DNA of 64,000 nt. Source: Pseudomonas sp. 14P_8.1_Bac3. Its GTDB lineage: Bacteria; Pseudomonadota; Gammaproteobacteria; Pseudomonadales; Pseudomonadaceae. The position numbers and the translations under genes are program-made. The notes under the pieces are model-generated. The model saw only the letters and a list, made by a program, of their open reading frames with translations, had not been told where the DNA came from and made no database searches. This document shows, one piece after another, positions 33,000 to 41,809 of the stretch; position 1 is the stretch's first letter; every line of letters begins with the position of its first letter. The stretch is from positions 1 through 64,000 of the forward strand of contig NZ_JANLOD010000066.1 of the NCBI RefSeq assembly GCF_025466085.1, in the 5' to 3' direction.

Positions 33000-35429
33000 T
33001 CAGAATTCCAGGGTGCTGGACAACGAGACCTGCCGCGAATCGCCCATCGACACAAAGAACCGGCTAGCCGCTGATGTGTAGTACGTGCGGTCGAACAGGT
33101 TTTTCACGTTGAGCTGAAACTTGACCTTCTGCCCCTCGACCTTGGTGTCGTAGGTGGCGAATGCGTCGGCCACGGTGTAGCTCGGCAGGTCGAAATCGTT
33201 CACCGCGTTACCCGCCCGCTCACCGACGTAGCGCGCACCCGCGCCGACCCGCAGCTGATCGCCGCCAACAACGGTGCCGAAGTCGTAGACCGCCGACAGC
33301 GACCCACTGTTCTTCGCCACGTTCTGCAGTTGCTTGCCCTTGTAGGTCGGGTCTTCGGTGACTTCGGCATCGGTGTAGGCATAGCTGCCGATCATGCTCC
33401 AACGGTCACTGAGCTGGCCGGTCAAATCCACTTCCAGCCCGCGGGAGCGCACTTCGCCGGCGGCGCTGTAGAGGGTCACCGGGCCTTCGGCGTTGGCCAC
33501 CAGCACGTTGCGTTTCTTGATGTCGAACAGCGCGACGTTGCCCGTCACACGCCCCGGAATATCCAGCTTGGCCCCGACTTCCCAGGACTTGGCTTCTTCC
33601 GGCGCGATGCTGCCGTCGAGCACGGTGCTGCTGCCGCTCAACGGGGCGATGGTCGAGTTGGGTTTGAACGATTCGGTGTAGCTGCCGTAGAACGACAGCT
33701 CATCGGTGTAGCGATAGACCAGGCCGGCACGCGGCACCCACTTCTGGCCGTTGCTGTCGGTGTTGGCGCGGAACGGCACGCCTTTGCCAGCGTATTGGTC
33801 GTACTCTTGGAACCGCCCGCCGGCCACCAGGATCCACTGGTCGGTGAGGTGGATCGAGTCCTGCAGGAACAACGAATCGCTGCGCAGCAGATCGGTCTGC
33901 GCGCTGTCGGCCGGGCTGACGGTGGTGCCTTCGACTTCACGGCCGTAGATCGGGTTGAGGTAACTGAAGGTGGTCAGGCTTTTCTGGCGGATCAGGTCGG
34001 CGCGATAGATCTTGCGGTACTCGTCATCGACGCCGAACACCAGGTCATGCTGCATGCCCAGCACATTGACCTTGCCTTCGAGGCTGGCGGTGGTGAAGCG
34101 GTCGGTGCTGATGGCGTTATGGGTGCCGTCCATGCTGCGGGTCAGCGTGCCGTTGGCAGGGTTGATCGCGGTGACACGCACCTGGCTGGCGTCGTAGGTT
34201 TCACGGTTCCAGCTGTAGCCGAAGTGGGCGCTCCAGTTGTCATTGAGCTGGTGGTCGGCCTCGAAGTGATAGAGGTCCGAGCGCCCTTCCATGTTGTTGA
34301 ACGGCTCGTCGAGGCGACGGTCGCGGGAGATGTCCAGCGGATGGTTGTCTCGCGGATCGATCAGGGTGCCGCGGTCGAACGGGGTCAGAAATTCACGGTG
34401 CTCGTAGGCGAACAGCAACTGGGTGCTTTCGCCGAACCAGGCCAGCGAGGGCGCCACCAGAGTCTCGCGGTGGGTGCCGAAGTTGCGCCAGTAATCTTCG
34501 TCTTCGTGGTCCAGCACCATGCGGTACGCGAGCCCGGAATCGCCGAGGGCGCCAGTGCTGTCGAGGCTGCCGCCGCTGCCGTTCTTGCCGTCACCGTAGG
34601 TCGAACCGCGCAGGGTCAAGGCGTTGTACTGCTCAAGTTCAGGCTTCTTGCTGACCAGATTGACCACGCCGCCGGGGTCCTGAATGCCGTAGAGCAGAGA
34701 GGCCGGCCCCTTGAGCACTTCGATCCGGTCGACGCTGGCGTTGAGGCCGCGGCCCTGCACCACCGGCATGCCGTCGCGCATGATCGAGCCATTGCGGTTG
34801 TCGCCGAAGCCGCGAGTCATCACCGAGTCCTGGGTGCTGCCCAGCGTATTGCCCTGGGTGATGCCGCTGACATTGGCCAGCGCATCGTCGAGGTTGCGCG
34901 GCGCCTGATCGCGAATGACCTGGGCCGGGATCACGTTGACGGTCTGGGGGATTTCCTGAAGCAGGGCCGACGAACGCATCACCGAGCTGGTGGGCGGCGG
35001 CTGGTAGCTCATGCTTTGATCCATCACCGAGGTGATGGTGGTGGCGCCGAGGTTCAAGGCGCCTTCGGTGGGCCGCGGTTCCAGTGCCATGGTGTGCGCA
35101 TCGGTGCGGCGGAAGGTCAAACCCGAACCGCTGAGCAAGCCCTGGATCGCCTGTTCGGCGCTCATCTGCCCGTTGACCGCTGGCGCGTTGATGCCGTAGG
35201 GCGCTTCATCGGTGTAGACCACGCTGATGCCGGTGATCCGGCTGAAATCGCTCAAGGCCTGGGGCAGCGGTTTGGCGGCCATGGCGAAGCTGAATTGCGT
35301 GCGCGGCTGCACAGTGCCGGCCTCGGCCGCCAAGGCCACGCTCAAGGGCAGCAACGCCATTGCCGAAATAAGCAGCGCCGAAGCGCCCATCCACTGTGTG
35401 ACCGAAACCGATTTTGCCCTGGACTTCAT
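33000..35429 (-). CDS. TonB-dependent siderophore receptor with STN signalling domain
   Basis: An 809-residue outer-membrane receptor with a signal peptide (about 1-35, ending VALAAEA). It then has an STN domain (about 45-120) that signals to an anti-sigma factor, a plug with the TonB box/plug pattern (residues 130-270, MTRGFGDNR, GPASLLYG), and a 22-strand barrel ending SLSSTLEF with terminal Phe. It imports a ferric siderophore, probably a hydroxamate xenosiderophore, and signals through the adjacent FecR- and FecI-like proteins. The 152-bp gap to the anti-sigma gene probably holds an ECF-dependent promoter. The exact ligand cannot be read from sequence. Confidence 0.93.
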   Translation of the reverse strand: MKSRAKSVSVTQWMGASALLISAMALLPLSVALAAEAGTVQPRTQFSFAMAAKPLPQALSDFSRITGISVVYTDEAPYGINAPAVNGQMSAEQAIQGLLSGSGLTFRRTDAHTMALEPRPTEGALNLGATTITSVMDQSMSYQPPPTSSVMRSSALLQEIPQTVNVIPAQVIRDQAPRNLDDALANVSGITQGNTLGSTQDSVMTRGFGDNRNGSIMRDGMPVVQGRGLNASVDRIEVLKGPASLLYGIQDPGGVVNLVSKKPELEQYNALTLRGSTYGDGKNGSGGSLDSTGALGDSGLAYRMVLDHEDEDYWRNFGTHRETLVAPSLAWFGESTQLLFAYEHREFLTPFDRGTLIDPRDNHPLDISRDRRLDEPFNNMEGRSDLYHFEADHQLNDNWSAHFGYSWNRETYDASQVRVTAINPANGTLTRSMDGTHNAISTDRFTTASLEGKVNVLGMQHDLVFGVDDEYRKIYRADLIRQKSLTTFSYLNPIYGREVEGTTVSPADSAQTDLLRSDSLFLQDSIHLTDQWILVAGGRFQEYDQYAGKGVPFRANTDSNGQKWVPRAGLVYRYTDELSFYGSYTESFKPNSTIAPLSGSSTVLDGSIAPEEAKSWEVGAKLDIPGRVTGNVALFDIKKRNVLVANAEGPVTLYSAAGEVRSRGLEVDLTGQLSDRWSMIGSYAYTDAEVTEDPTYKGKQLQNVAKNSGSLSAVYDFGTVVGGDQLRVGAGARYVGERAGNAVNDFDLPSYTVADAFATYDTKVEGQKVKFQLNVKNLFDRTYYTSAASRFFVSMGDSRQVSLSSTLEF

Positions 35430-35581
35430 TGCTCATGACCTGTGTAGAACCGCTACGGATGCGAATGACTCGCAGTTTCAGTCACTACACGGATGGGGCT
35501 TGGGTTTACCTCACCAAAATTTTGAAATTATTTTTATTGGGGTTTTGTTGCCGGGACTGACGCCTTCGCGGGCCAGCCGCT

Positions 35582-36568
35582 TCACCGAATGATGATCAGC
35601 GGCCCCACGGTGTGCTGCTCAAACCCCATCACCCCCTGCAACGAACTCAACACCGCCCGCGGATCCTTGCTCGGGAAGCTGCCACTGACCCGCCGCGCCG
35701 CCAGCTCATCATTGAGCAGCACAATCCGTCCCGGGTCGTAACGTCGCAGGTCCTCAACCACTTCCGCGAGTGTGGCCTTGTAGTAATTGAGCCAGCCCTG
35801 GCGCCACGCCAGTTGTGCCTCGCTGTCCACCGCGTGCTGCTTTTGCGCAGCACCATCGCCATAGGCGACTTGCTGACCGGCGGTGAGGATTTGCTGTTCG
35901 GCGTGTTTGTCCGCCGTCACGCCGACCCGTCCGGACAACACCGTCACTTGCGCACCGTGGGGTCGCAGACGCACTTCAAACTGCGTGCCCAGCACCCGCG
36001 CCTGGCCCTTTTCCGCGTCGACCACAAACGGCTCGCCGGTGTGCGTCACGCTGAAAAAACCGGCGCCGCGACGCAGCCGCACGTGGCGTTCGCCGCGGCT
36101 GAAATCCACGGCGATGGCGCTGTCGGCGTCCAGGGTCACCTGCGACTGGTCGGGGAGAATCACGGTGCGGACTTCACCCGGCACGGACACATAGTCGGCA
36201 CCGAGGTCATCGACCCAGCGCATCGGCTGCCAGCCCGAGCCGAGGCTGATCATCAACAGCAGGCACGCCGCCATCGTCAGCGCGGCGGACCAGCGCCGAA
36301 TAGTGCTGCGGCGCGCCTGATTCATGGCGTTGAGGTAGCCCTGCAAGACGAACGCCTCTTCGTTGGCGAGCGTCCGCGCCGGCCCTTCGCTCAATTCCCA
36401 CACCACTTGCGCCTGGGCGTAGGCCTCGGCGTGGGCAGGATCGGCTTGCAGCCACTGGCTAAACGTCGCCTGGTCGCCGCTGCTGGGCTGGTCGTGCAAC
36501 AGGCTCAGCCAGGCAAAGGCCGCCTGCTCGTGAGCGGGCGTCGGGGTGACGCGGTCGAACTGATTCAC
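35582..36568 (-). CDS. FecR-family anti-sigma regulator
   Basis: A 328-residue single-pass membrane protein. A cytosolic DUF4880 segment (AFAWLSLLHDQPSSGDQATF) binds the sigma factor. A membrane helix follows near 90-108, then a periplasmic FecR domain and a C-terminal STN-like DUF4974 domain that contacts the receptor. Its start overlaps the sigma gene stop by 4 bp. It relays ferric-siderophore occupancy of the neighbouring receptor to the sigma factor. Confidence 0.93.
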   Translation of the reverse strand: MNQFDRVTPTPAHEQAAFAWLSLLHDQPSSGDQATFSQWLQADPAHAEAYAQAQVVWELSEGPARTLANEEAFVLQGYLNAMNQARRSTIRRWSAALTMAACLLLMISLGSGWQPMRWVDDLGADYVSVPGEVRTVILPDQSQVTLDADSAIAVDFSRGERHVRLRRGAGFFSVTHTGEPFVVDAEKGQARVLGTQFEVRLRPHGAQVTVLSGRVGVTADKHAEQQILTAGQQVAYGDGAAQKQHAVDSEAQLAWRQGWLNYYKATLAEVVEDLRRYDPGRIVLLNDELAARRVSGSFPSKDPRAVLSSLQGVMGFEQHTVGPLIIIR

Positions 36569-37128
36569 GGTGCTTTCCCTGGCGAGCGCGGTTCGGGATC
36601 CCGCAGGCTGGCCTTGCAGGCTTCGAGGGCGCGCATCATATGTTTTTCCACAGCGCTTTGGGACACGCCCATCGCCTTGGCAATCTCGGCGTACTTGCGA
36701 CCATGGATGCGATTGAGCAGAAAAATCTGCCGCGTGCGTTCGGGCAAGGCGCGCAACGCCGCTTCAACGTGGCGCAAATCATTGCCGGCCTCCAGCGCCG
36801 CCTGCGGTTCACTGCCGTGGCTGTCCGGTTGATCCGGCTGCCAGCCTTCGTTGACCCGCACCCGCGTGCCTTCGCTGCGCAGATGATCGATGGCGATGTT
36901 GCCGGCGCAGCGCAACAGGTACGTGCTGAGTTCTTCGACCTGCACCAACGGCCGGCGCCAGAAGCGCAGAAACAAATCCTGCACCAGGTCCGCCGCCGTG
37001 GCCCGACAGCCCACGCGGCGATTCACCAACGCTTCCATTTGCGAACGCTGGGACAGGAACACCTGGAGGAAATGCGCCCGCGCGCCGCGCGGCTCGTCAT
37101 CGTGGGAATCCGGAGGGCTGGCGATCAT
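36565..37128 (-). CDS. ECF sigma factor, FecI-like
   Basis: A 187-residue iron-starvation sigma factor with region 2 (VQDLFLRFWRRP) and region 4 helix-turn-helix (MGVSQSAVEKHMMRALEA). It would transcribe the adjacent receptor gene when released by its FecR partner. It lies 4 bp after the DUF3325 gene, so it may be co-transcribed from the Fur-controlled promoter upstream of the membrane-protein genes. Confidence 0.94.
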   Translation of the reverse strand: MIASPPDSHDDEPRGARAHFLQVFLSQRSQMEALVNRRVGCRATAADLVQDLFLRFWRRPLVQVEELSTYLLRCAGNIAIDHLRSEGTRVRVNEGWQPDQPDSHGSEPQAALEAGNDLRHVEAALRALPERTRQIFLLNRIHGRKYAEIAKAMGVSQSAVEKHMMRALEACKASLRDPEPRSPGKAP

Positions 37129-37132
37129 AGGC

Positions 37133-37459
37133 TCAATACTGCGCGAAAACGGCGACGGGACTGACCAGCAGGCTCAACCCGGCCAGCGACAACGCCAGCC
37201 GCGGGCGATACGGCAGCAACAGCACCAGCAGCAGCGCGCTGAGCATCAGCACCGCACACCACTTCACCAGGCCGAGGCCCCATCCGCTCGACGCCACCGC
37301 AGCCCACAGCGACAAGATCAGCAGCAACCAGCCGGCCAGCTTCAGCAGTTGCCGACGAAGGGCCGACGGTTTGCGGCCCAGCAGGTCGGCGTGATGGCGA
37401 TCCATCGATAAACACAATGCGGTGAAACCGCCGTAACAGAGCAACAGAGCGAGCCACAT
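37133..37459 (-). CDS. DUF3325 membrane protein
   Basis: A 108-residue protein with three to four predicted membrane helices (starting MWLALLLCYGGF). DUF3325 proteins accompany PepSY-type siderophore reductases in iron-uptake loci. The start abuts the stop of the PepSY gene. The role is probably accessory to iron release. Confidence 0.88.
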   Translation of the reverse strand: MWLALLLCYGGFTALCLSMDRHHADLLGRKPSALRRQLLKLAGWLLLILSLWAAVASSGWGLGLVKWCAVLMLSALLLVLLLPYRPRLALSLAGLSLLVSPVAVFAQY

Positions 37460-39040
37460 TCAGTTCGCCTCCTGCTCAAGGGTGATCGGTTGCTTGCGCG
37501 GGCGGTTGACCCTTTCAGCCTGCCCGGCGCGCTGCATTTTCCAGGCGGCCCAGGCGAGAAACACCCCGCTGGCCAGGCACGTCAAATCGAAACCGGCCAT
37601 GGCCCAGTCGCCCTGCGCCAGCGTGACGCCGAGCGGGTACGGCGTGGTCAGAGCGTTGAGAACCGGCACCGTGCCGAACAGCATCGCCGCCAGCGCCAAC
37701 TGCTCCACCCAGGCGGCGCGGCCACGTCGAACCACGGCATGCAGCACACTCAGGCCCCAGACGATGAAGAAGCTGTTCACTTCCCAATTCGAGCGCCCGG
37801 CCAGCCCTACCGGCAACAGCCGATTGGCCCAGAAAAACGCCGCCACCGCGAGCATCAGCCCGGCCATGCTGACGATGTTCAGCACTTCCACCAGACGCAA
37901 TTCGACCGGCATCACCCCGCTTTTCACATGCTGGAGCTGACGCTTGCCGAGCCAGATCACCAGCCCGGTGCCGATCATCGCTGTGCCGGCCAGACCGCAA
38001 ACGAAGTACAACCAGCGCAGCACCGGGTCAGCGAAACGCCCCATGTGCAAGCCGTAGAAACTGCCGGCAATCGCTCTGGGCAGCGACTGCTCCGGGGTCG
38101 TGCCGAGCAGCTGGCCGGTCACGCCATTGAAGGTCGCCGCGCGGCCAAAGTCATGGACCACGCGATCTGCACTGTCCCGTATGAGCACCACCGAAGCGTT
38201 GCTATCGCCTGGATTGTTCACCGTGAGCCGCGCAACCTCGCCGCCCGCCCATTGCTCGCGCGCCTTTTCCAACAACGGTGTCAGCGGCGCCAGTTCCGCC
38301 GGTTTGCCGGCCCGCTCCGGCGTGGTCGACGCTGGAAACACCTCGTCGAAAAACGCCCGCGCATCGCCGTTGTACGAGGCCAGGATGCTGGCCGGCATCA
38401 CCATCGACATGAAGATGACGAGGCTGCTGTAAGTGATCATCAGGTGAAACGGCAGCACCAGCACACCCACCGCGTTATGGCCGTCGAGCCAGGAACGCTG
38501 GCCCTTGCGCGGGCGGAAGGTGAAGAAGTCCTTGAAGATTTTCTTGTGGGTGATGATCCCGCTGATCAGCGCGACAAACATCACCATCGCGGCGATGGTC
38601 GACAGCCAGCGGCCCCACGGATAAGGCATCTGCAGCTGGAAGTGGAAACGATAAAAGAATTCACCGCCCAGGGTTTCCCGGGCCTGCACTTCGGCGCCGG
38701 TATACGGGTCGAGGCGTTTTTCCGTGAACTGGCCGCGTTCACCGCGCCTGGCCGGGGTCTGTTGCCAGCGTACCGACAGGCCCGGTTCGCGGGCATCGGG
38801 CAATTCGATAAGCCAGCGCGAGGCGTCGGCGGCATGTTGCTGAAGATAGTTTTGCGCGACGGTCAGACTGGCTTCGGCGCTGACCGAACGGGCAGGAATT
38901 TCCGGCTGCATCCAGTGGCTGATCTCACCCTTGAAATAGGCGAGCGTGCCGGTGAGGAAAATCGCGAACAGCAACCAGCCGAAGGTCAACCCGGCCCAGG
39001 TGTGCAGCCAGGCCATAGCCTGACGAAAGCCCTCTTTCAT
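37460..39040 (-). CDS. PepSY-associated membrane protein, probable siderophore-iron reductase
   Basis: A 526-residue inner-membrane protein with four main helices and periplasmic PepSY-type segments (FxLHMGRF and FRFHFQL histidine-bearing regions), plus additional C-terminal helices. The family includes FpvG/FoxB-type proteins that reduce ferric siderophores in the periplasm to free iron. The start at 39040 (MKEGFRQAM) overlaps the stop of the DUF3649 gene; 61 upstream open codons are in the wrong frame of that gene. Its place in an ECF-receptor operon supports the reductase role. Confidence 0.9.
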   Translation of the reverse strand: MKEGFRQAMAWLHTWAGLTFGWLLFAIFLTGTLAYFKGEISHWMQPEIPARSVSAEASLTVAQNYLQQHAADASRWLIELPDAREPGLSVRWQQTPARRGERGQFTEKRLDPYTGAEVQARETLGGEFFYRFHFQLQMPYPWGRWLSTIAAMVMFVALISGIITHKKIFKDFFTFRPRKGQRSWLDGHNAVGVLVLPFHLMITYSSLVIFMSMVMPASILASYNGDARAFFDEVFPASTTPERAGKPAELAPLTPLLEKAREQWAGGEVARLTVNNPGDSNASVVLIRDSADRVVHDFGRAATFNGVTGQLLGTTPEQSLPRAIAGSFYGLHMGRFADPVLRWLYFVCGLAGTAMIGTGLVIWLGKRQLQHVKSGVMPVELRLVEVLNIVSMAGLMLAVAAFFWANRLLPVGLAGRSNWEVNSFFIVWGLSVLHAVVRRGRAAWVEQLALAAMLFGTVPVLNALTTPYPLGVTLAQGDWAMAGFDLTCLASGVFLAWAAWKMQRAGQAERVNRPRKQPITLEQEAN

Positions 39041-39342
39041 GAGTGACCCACCCAGTACGCCAGCCCCGCCACCGCCGCCAGCACCAGACTTGGCACGAGC
39101 ATGCCGAACCAGGCTCGCGCCGCACTGCGGCAGGCAAAACACCAGATCACCGCGCCCAGGTAGACCAGGAACGAAATCATCATGCCGGTCACCACCGCAT
39201 CGGCGCGGGGCATCGGCACCCACAGACTCAGGCTGACGCTGGCCAGCGCGGCGACGATATAGCCACCCAACACCGCGGCCAGCACGCGGGACGTGACGGC
39301 CAATCGGTAGGAAACCGGAAGCGAACGGGTTTTGCCTTTCAT
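39037..39342 (-). CDS. DUF3649 membrane protein
   Basis: A 101-residue protein with three predicted membrane helices, first gene of the iron operon. I start it at 39342 (MKGKTRSLP) because 19 upstream codons fall in the promoter. DUF3649, PepSY and DUF3325 genes commonly travel together beside TonB receptors. The ribosome site (AGG) is weak. Fur control is suggested by the site at 39401-39419. Confidence 0.87.
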   Translation of the reverse strand: MKGKTRSLPVSYRLAVTSRVLAAVLGGYIVAALASVSLSLWVPMPRADAVVTGMMISFLVYLGAVIWCFACRSAARAWFGMLVPSLVLAAVAGLAYWVGHS

Positions 39343-39400
39343 GTGTCGACCTGGAAACGGGTAAGGCCGCGAGAAATCAGCGGACCAACAAGGTCGCAAT

Positions 39401-39419
39401 ACTAATGATAAATATTCTC
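39401..39419 (-). promoter_or_regulatory. Fur-box-like operator of the iron operon
   Basis: ACTAATGATAAATATTCTC resembles the 19-bp Fur box (GATAATGATAATCATTATC), particularly the AATGATAA core. It lies 58 bp before the first gene of the operon, as expected for iron repression. Confidence 0.7.
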
Positions 39420-39485
39420 ATACGCAAAGGCATCGAATGATTTCCCGCCCCCAGGGCTTTCCCGATCTGATGGCGTTAATCACGC

Positions 39486-39517
39486 AAAAAAAACGGGCCT
39501 GCATCAGCAGGCCCGTT
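39486..39517 (-). terminator. Terminator of the HPF-like gene
   Basis: A perfect 11-bp stem (AACGGGCCTGC / GCAGGCCCGTT, loop ATCA) is followed on the minus strand by a run of eight T. Confidence 0.93.
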
Positions 39518-39548
39518 GTCGTTGGTCAGTTGGACGTTGAATCAGGCC

Positions 39549-39956
39549 TCAGCCGTTTTGGGCAGCCTGTTCGTTTTCGAGAAATTCGTCTTCCAGCAAC
39601 GCATCGGTAGCGGCCCTCTCGAATGGCACCACAGCGGCACGTGGTTTGCCCCGCAGTTTGCCGAACAGATGCTCCAGCGCGTGCTCGAGTTTTTCCGCCG
39701 CACCGTCGATCGCTTGCTCCAGGGTGTCGGCTTTATGGGTCACAGAAATCGGTTGATGGCCTTTTGGCCGCGCTTCCAGCTGGCAGCGCAAATCATGGGG
39801 ACCGGGCTTGTCGCCGTTCTCGTCCCGCAGATGGACCTCGACGCGGGTCAGGTCCTCTTCGTAGCGTTCGAGCGTGCTCTCAATGGTAGTACGTACCCAC
39901 TCCTCCAGTCGGATGCTGCTTTGAATATGGTTATCACTGTTGACTTGGATTTGCAT
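39549..39956 (-). CDS. HPF/RaiA-family ribosome-associated protein
   Basis: A 135-residue cytosolic protein with the beta-alpha-beta-beta-beta-alpha fold of hibernation promoting factors (MQIQVNSDNHI, RVEVHLRDENGDK, DTLEQAIDGAAEKLEHAL) and an acidic tail. Family members bind the 30S decoding centre in stationary phase. This one lacks the C-terminal dimerisation domain of long HPF and is not the copy normally found beside rpoN, so it may be a specialised stress paralogue. AAGGGAT precedes the ATG; a strong terminator follows. Confidence 0.88.
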   Translation of the reverse strand: MQIQVNSDNHIQSSIRLEEWVRTTIESTLERYEEDLTRVEVHLRDENGDKPGPHDLRCQLEARPKGHQPISVTHKADTLEQAIDGAAEKLEHALEHLFGKLRGKPRAAVVPFERAATDALLEDEFLENEQAAQNG

Positions 39957-40169
39957 AGTTCATCCCTTATTTCAGCTAGCTCGCGAGAGGCCGTTCGGCT
40001 GGCCCTTGGGCGTCGTCACCGTGACCTCTTACTTACACAATCGGTCTGTGCGCAGAACAATTCAACCCCTAAAAAAAGATAAATATTCATTCGCAAAAAA
40101 AGCCGGACAACCGATAAAAGCGCTGTTAAGGTCGGGAGTTGGGTCGACTCGCTTGTTTGTCACAATTCC

Positions 40170-40352
40170 TCATATCTGCCGCTGCGCCAGCGGATGCAGC
40201 GTGCGAAAAATCCCCGCCTCTTCTACCAGCCAGTCATGCACCGCGCGCACGCCCGGATGGCTCAACGCCGCCGGCGCATACAGCAGCACATAGCGTTTGT
40301 GATTCGGCACTGCCAGGCGGTGATATAGAAACGTCGCGAGGTGGCCTGGCGG
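40170..40352 (-). pseudogene. C-terminal remnant of a LysR-family regulator
   Basis: Reading the minus strand to the TGA at 40170-40172 gives about 60 codons that look like the end of a GcvA-type LysR regulator: FLYHRLAVPNHKRYVLLYAP, then HPGVRAVHDWLVEEA and a short tail. Codon use is normal for this genome. Upstream the frame meets a stop (40353-40355) and no DNA-binding domain is present, so the 5' 80% is missing. It is probably a deletion remnant; REP sequence begins 80 bp further on. Confidence 0.6.
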
Positions 40353-40430
40353 TCAACTGGGTGGAATGCTGACCGGTTTGCTTGCACGGACCTCGCTCAT
40401 GCCCTGAAACGGGCAGAAAAAACCACTCTT

Positions 40431-40533
40431 CTGTAGGAGCGAGCCTGCTCGCGATGAACGGTAAGGCGCCGCGCTCACCCGGTAAATAAGCGTCATCGTT
40501 GACGTTCATCGCGAGCAAGCTCGCTCCTACAGG
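40431..40533. repeat. REP pair, CTGTAGGAGCGAGC subtype
   Basis: CTGTAGGAGCGAGCCTGCTC and the inverse arm ending GCTCGCTCCTACAG flank about 60 bases, beside the regulator remnant. Confidence 0.9.
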
Positions 40534-40660
40534 GGTTACGGCATGCGGCTTGCTACATCCCGTTGTGAGAACGCGAACGACATGCTAATGGTCCGGTGTT
40601 GCGAACCAACCCGATCACGGCCGGTCAACAACTGCACGTTCAATCAGGCGGTGACGCATC

Positions 40661-40978
40661 ATGGACAACCCTTTTCAGCTCATTACCGATGCTTTCGCAC
40701 CGGACTACCAGATCAACCTGAGCATTCAGGGGCTGGACGGCAGCATCATGCTGACCCTCTCCAACAGTGGTCGCGTCGTGGCCAAGCGGATGATCAGCGC
40801 CGAACAGCGCAACGACCCCAAGCGTCTCAAACGCCTGGTGCAAAGCATCCAGTTCGGCATAGCCATCGAACAGGGCCACAGCGCCATGACCATCCTTGAA
40901 GCCATGACCGATGGCGACAATCGCACCCTGCCGCCACCGCCCGCCCAAGGCCAGCCACGGCCCGCCATGGGTTTTTAA
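40661..40978 (+). CDS. DUF3509 domain protein
   Basis: A 105-residue cytosolic protein of a Pseudomonas-restricted family. It has a beta-rich N-terminal part (YQINLSIQGLDGSIMLTLS), a central helix (DPKRLKRLVQSIQFGIAIEQG) and a proline-rich tail. The function is unknown. The end overlaps the end of the convergent PsiE gene by 4 bp. The ribosome site is weak (GGCGGTG). Confidence 0.85.
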   Translation: MDNPFQLITDAFAPDYQINLSIQGLDGSIMLTLSNSGRVVAKRMISAEQRNDPKRLKRLVQSIQFGIAIEQGHSAMTILEAMTDGDNRTLPPPPAQGQPRPAMGF

Positions 40979-41475
40979 AGCTCACCCTTCTCCACTTCGG
41001 GATGCTCACCGGAACCCGCACCGATCTTGCGTTGCGGGTGTTCGATCTTTACCGAAGGAAATTGTGACGAGGCATAACGCACCACCAAAATCGCAAAGGC
41101 CAGCAGCAGAATCCCGCCGCACAGGTAGATGATGCCGAGATCCGGCGGGTTGTGGTGCGAAACGTTGGAGATCAGCAATCGCGTCAGTGCGGTGATCGCG
41201 ACGTAGATCAGGAACCGCACTGGCATGTGATTGGTCTTGAAATAAATCCCGACCATCGCCCCCAGTTCCAGGTAGATGAACAGCAGCAGGATGTCGTCGA
41301 TCTTGATGTGGCCCGCTTCGATCATCCCCAGGAATTCCATCACCGCCGCCCACGCGGTCACCGCACCGATGGCGAACAGCGCCAGGTAGTGGAAGGTCTC
41401 GACGAACAGATTGCCCAGGGACTCGGCCAGTTGGTGCACGTTCTGCCGCAGATTCTCGGCCCAGTTGATTTTCAC
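40975..41475 (-). CDS. PsiE-family phosphate-starvation-inducible membrane protein
   Basis: A 166-residue inner-membrane protein with four predicted helices and a charged C-terminal tail, matching the PsiE family. E. coli psiE is induced by phosphate starvation; the molecular role is unknown. The start is a GTG at 41475 with AAGGAAG 7 bases upstream. It is convergent with the DUF3509 gene. Confidence 0.88.
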   Translation of the reverse strand: MKINWAENLRQNVHQLAESLGNLFVETFHYLALFAIGAVTAWAAVMEFLGMIEAGHIKIDDILLLFIYLELGAMVGIYFKTNHMPVRFLIYVAITALTRLLISNVSHHNPPDLGIIYLCGGILLLAFAILVVRYASSQFPSVKIEHPQRKIGAGSGEHPEVEKGEL

Positions 41476-41636
41476 GATGATTCTTCCTTAGCTCGGTTCG
41501 AGCGGATGATGCGGGTTGGACGTGACGGTTGTTCTGCATGCAGAAAAAAGGCCAGCGGCGCCTGCGACATGATGGCGAGGCGCTCGAAAACACGCGCCGT
41601 GGCGTTTGGTCGCACCCGCCCGGTTGCCATCAAACC

Positions 41637-41662
41637 TGTGGGAGCGAGCCTGCTCGCGAAAG
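41637..41662. repeat. Single REP arm
   Basis: TGTGGGAGCGAGCCTGCTCG then CGAAAG lies upstream of yebG, without an inverted partner. Confidence 0.75.
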
Positions 41663-41750
41663 GGGTTGCCCCGGCCCTCCTCACAATCCCGATTTCGGTC
41701 TACATTAAAAAGCCACTACCCAAAGGGCAGGGATTCGCTTATCCTTTTCG

Positions 41751-41766
41751 CTGTATATAAATACAG
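41751..41766 (+). promoter_or_regulatory. LexA (SOS) box of yebG
   Basis: CTGTATATAAATACAG is a near-ideal match to the LexA consensus CTGT-N8-ACAG, with the alternating TA core. It lies 44 bp before the yebG start and overlaps a TATAAAT -10-like element, ideal for repression. Confidence 0.92.
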
Positions 41767-41809
41767 TAGTCGAAACAGACAACTATCGTGAAGGCATGTG
41801 AGGTGGTGA

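Larger units (their letters stand above)
39957..40660. other. Gene-poor interval with a gene remnant and a REP pair
   Basis: About 700 bases without an intact gene. They contain the AT-rich promoter side of the HPF-like gene (40020-40120), the end of a broken LysR-type gene (40170-40352) and a REP pair (40431-40533). A TGCTAATGGTCCGG stretch near 40580 may promote the DUF3509 gene, but no clear -35/-10 is seen. Confidence 0.6.

Noticed and set aside
33330..35438. 702-codon + strand frame opposite the TonB receptor
   Set aside because: Same mirror-frame effect; the minus-strand receptor has all expected domains.
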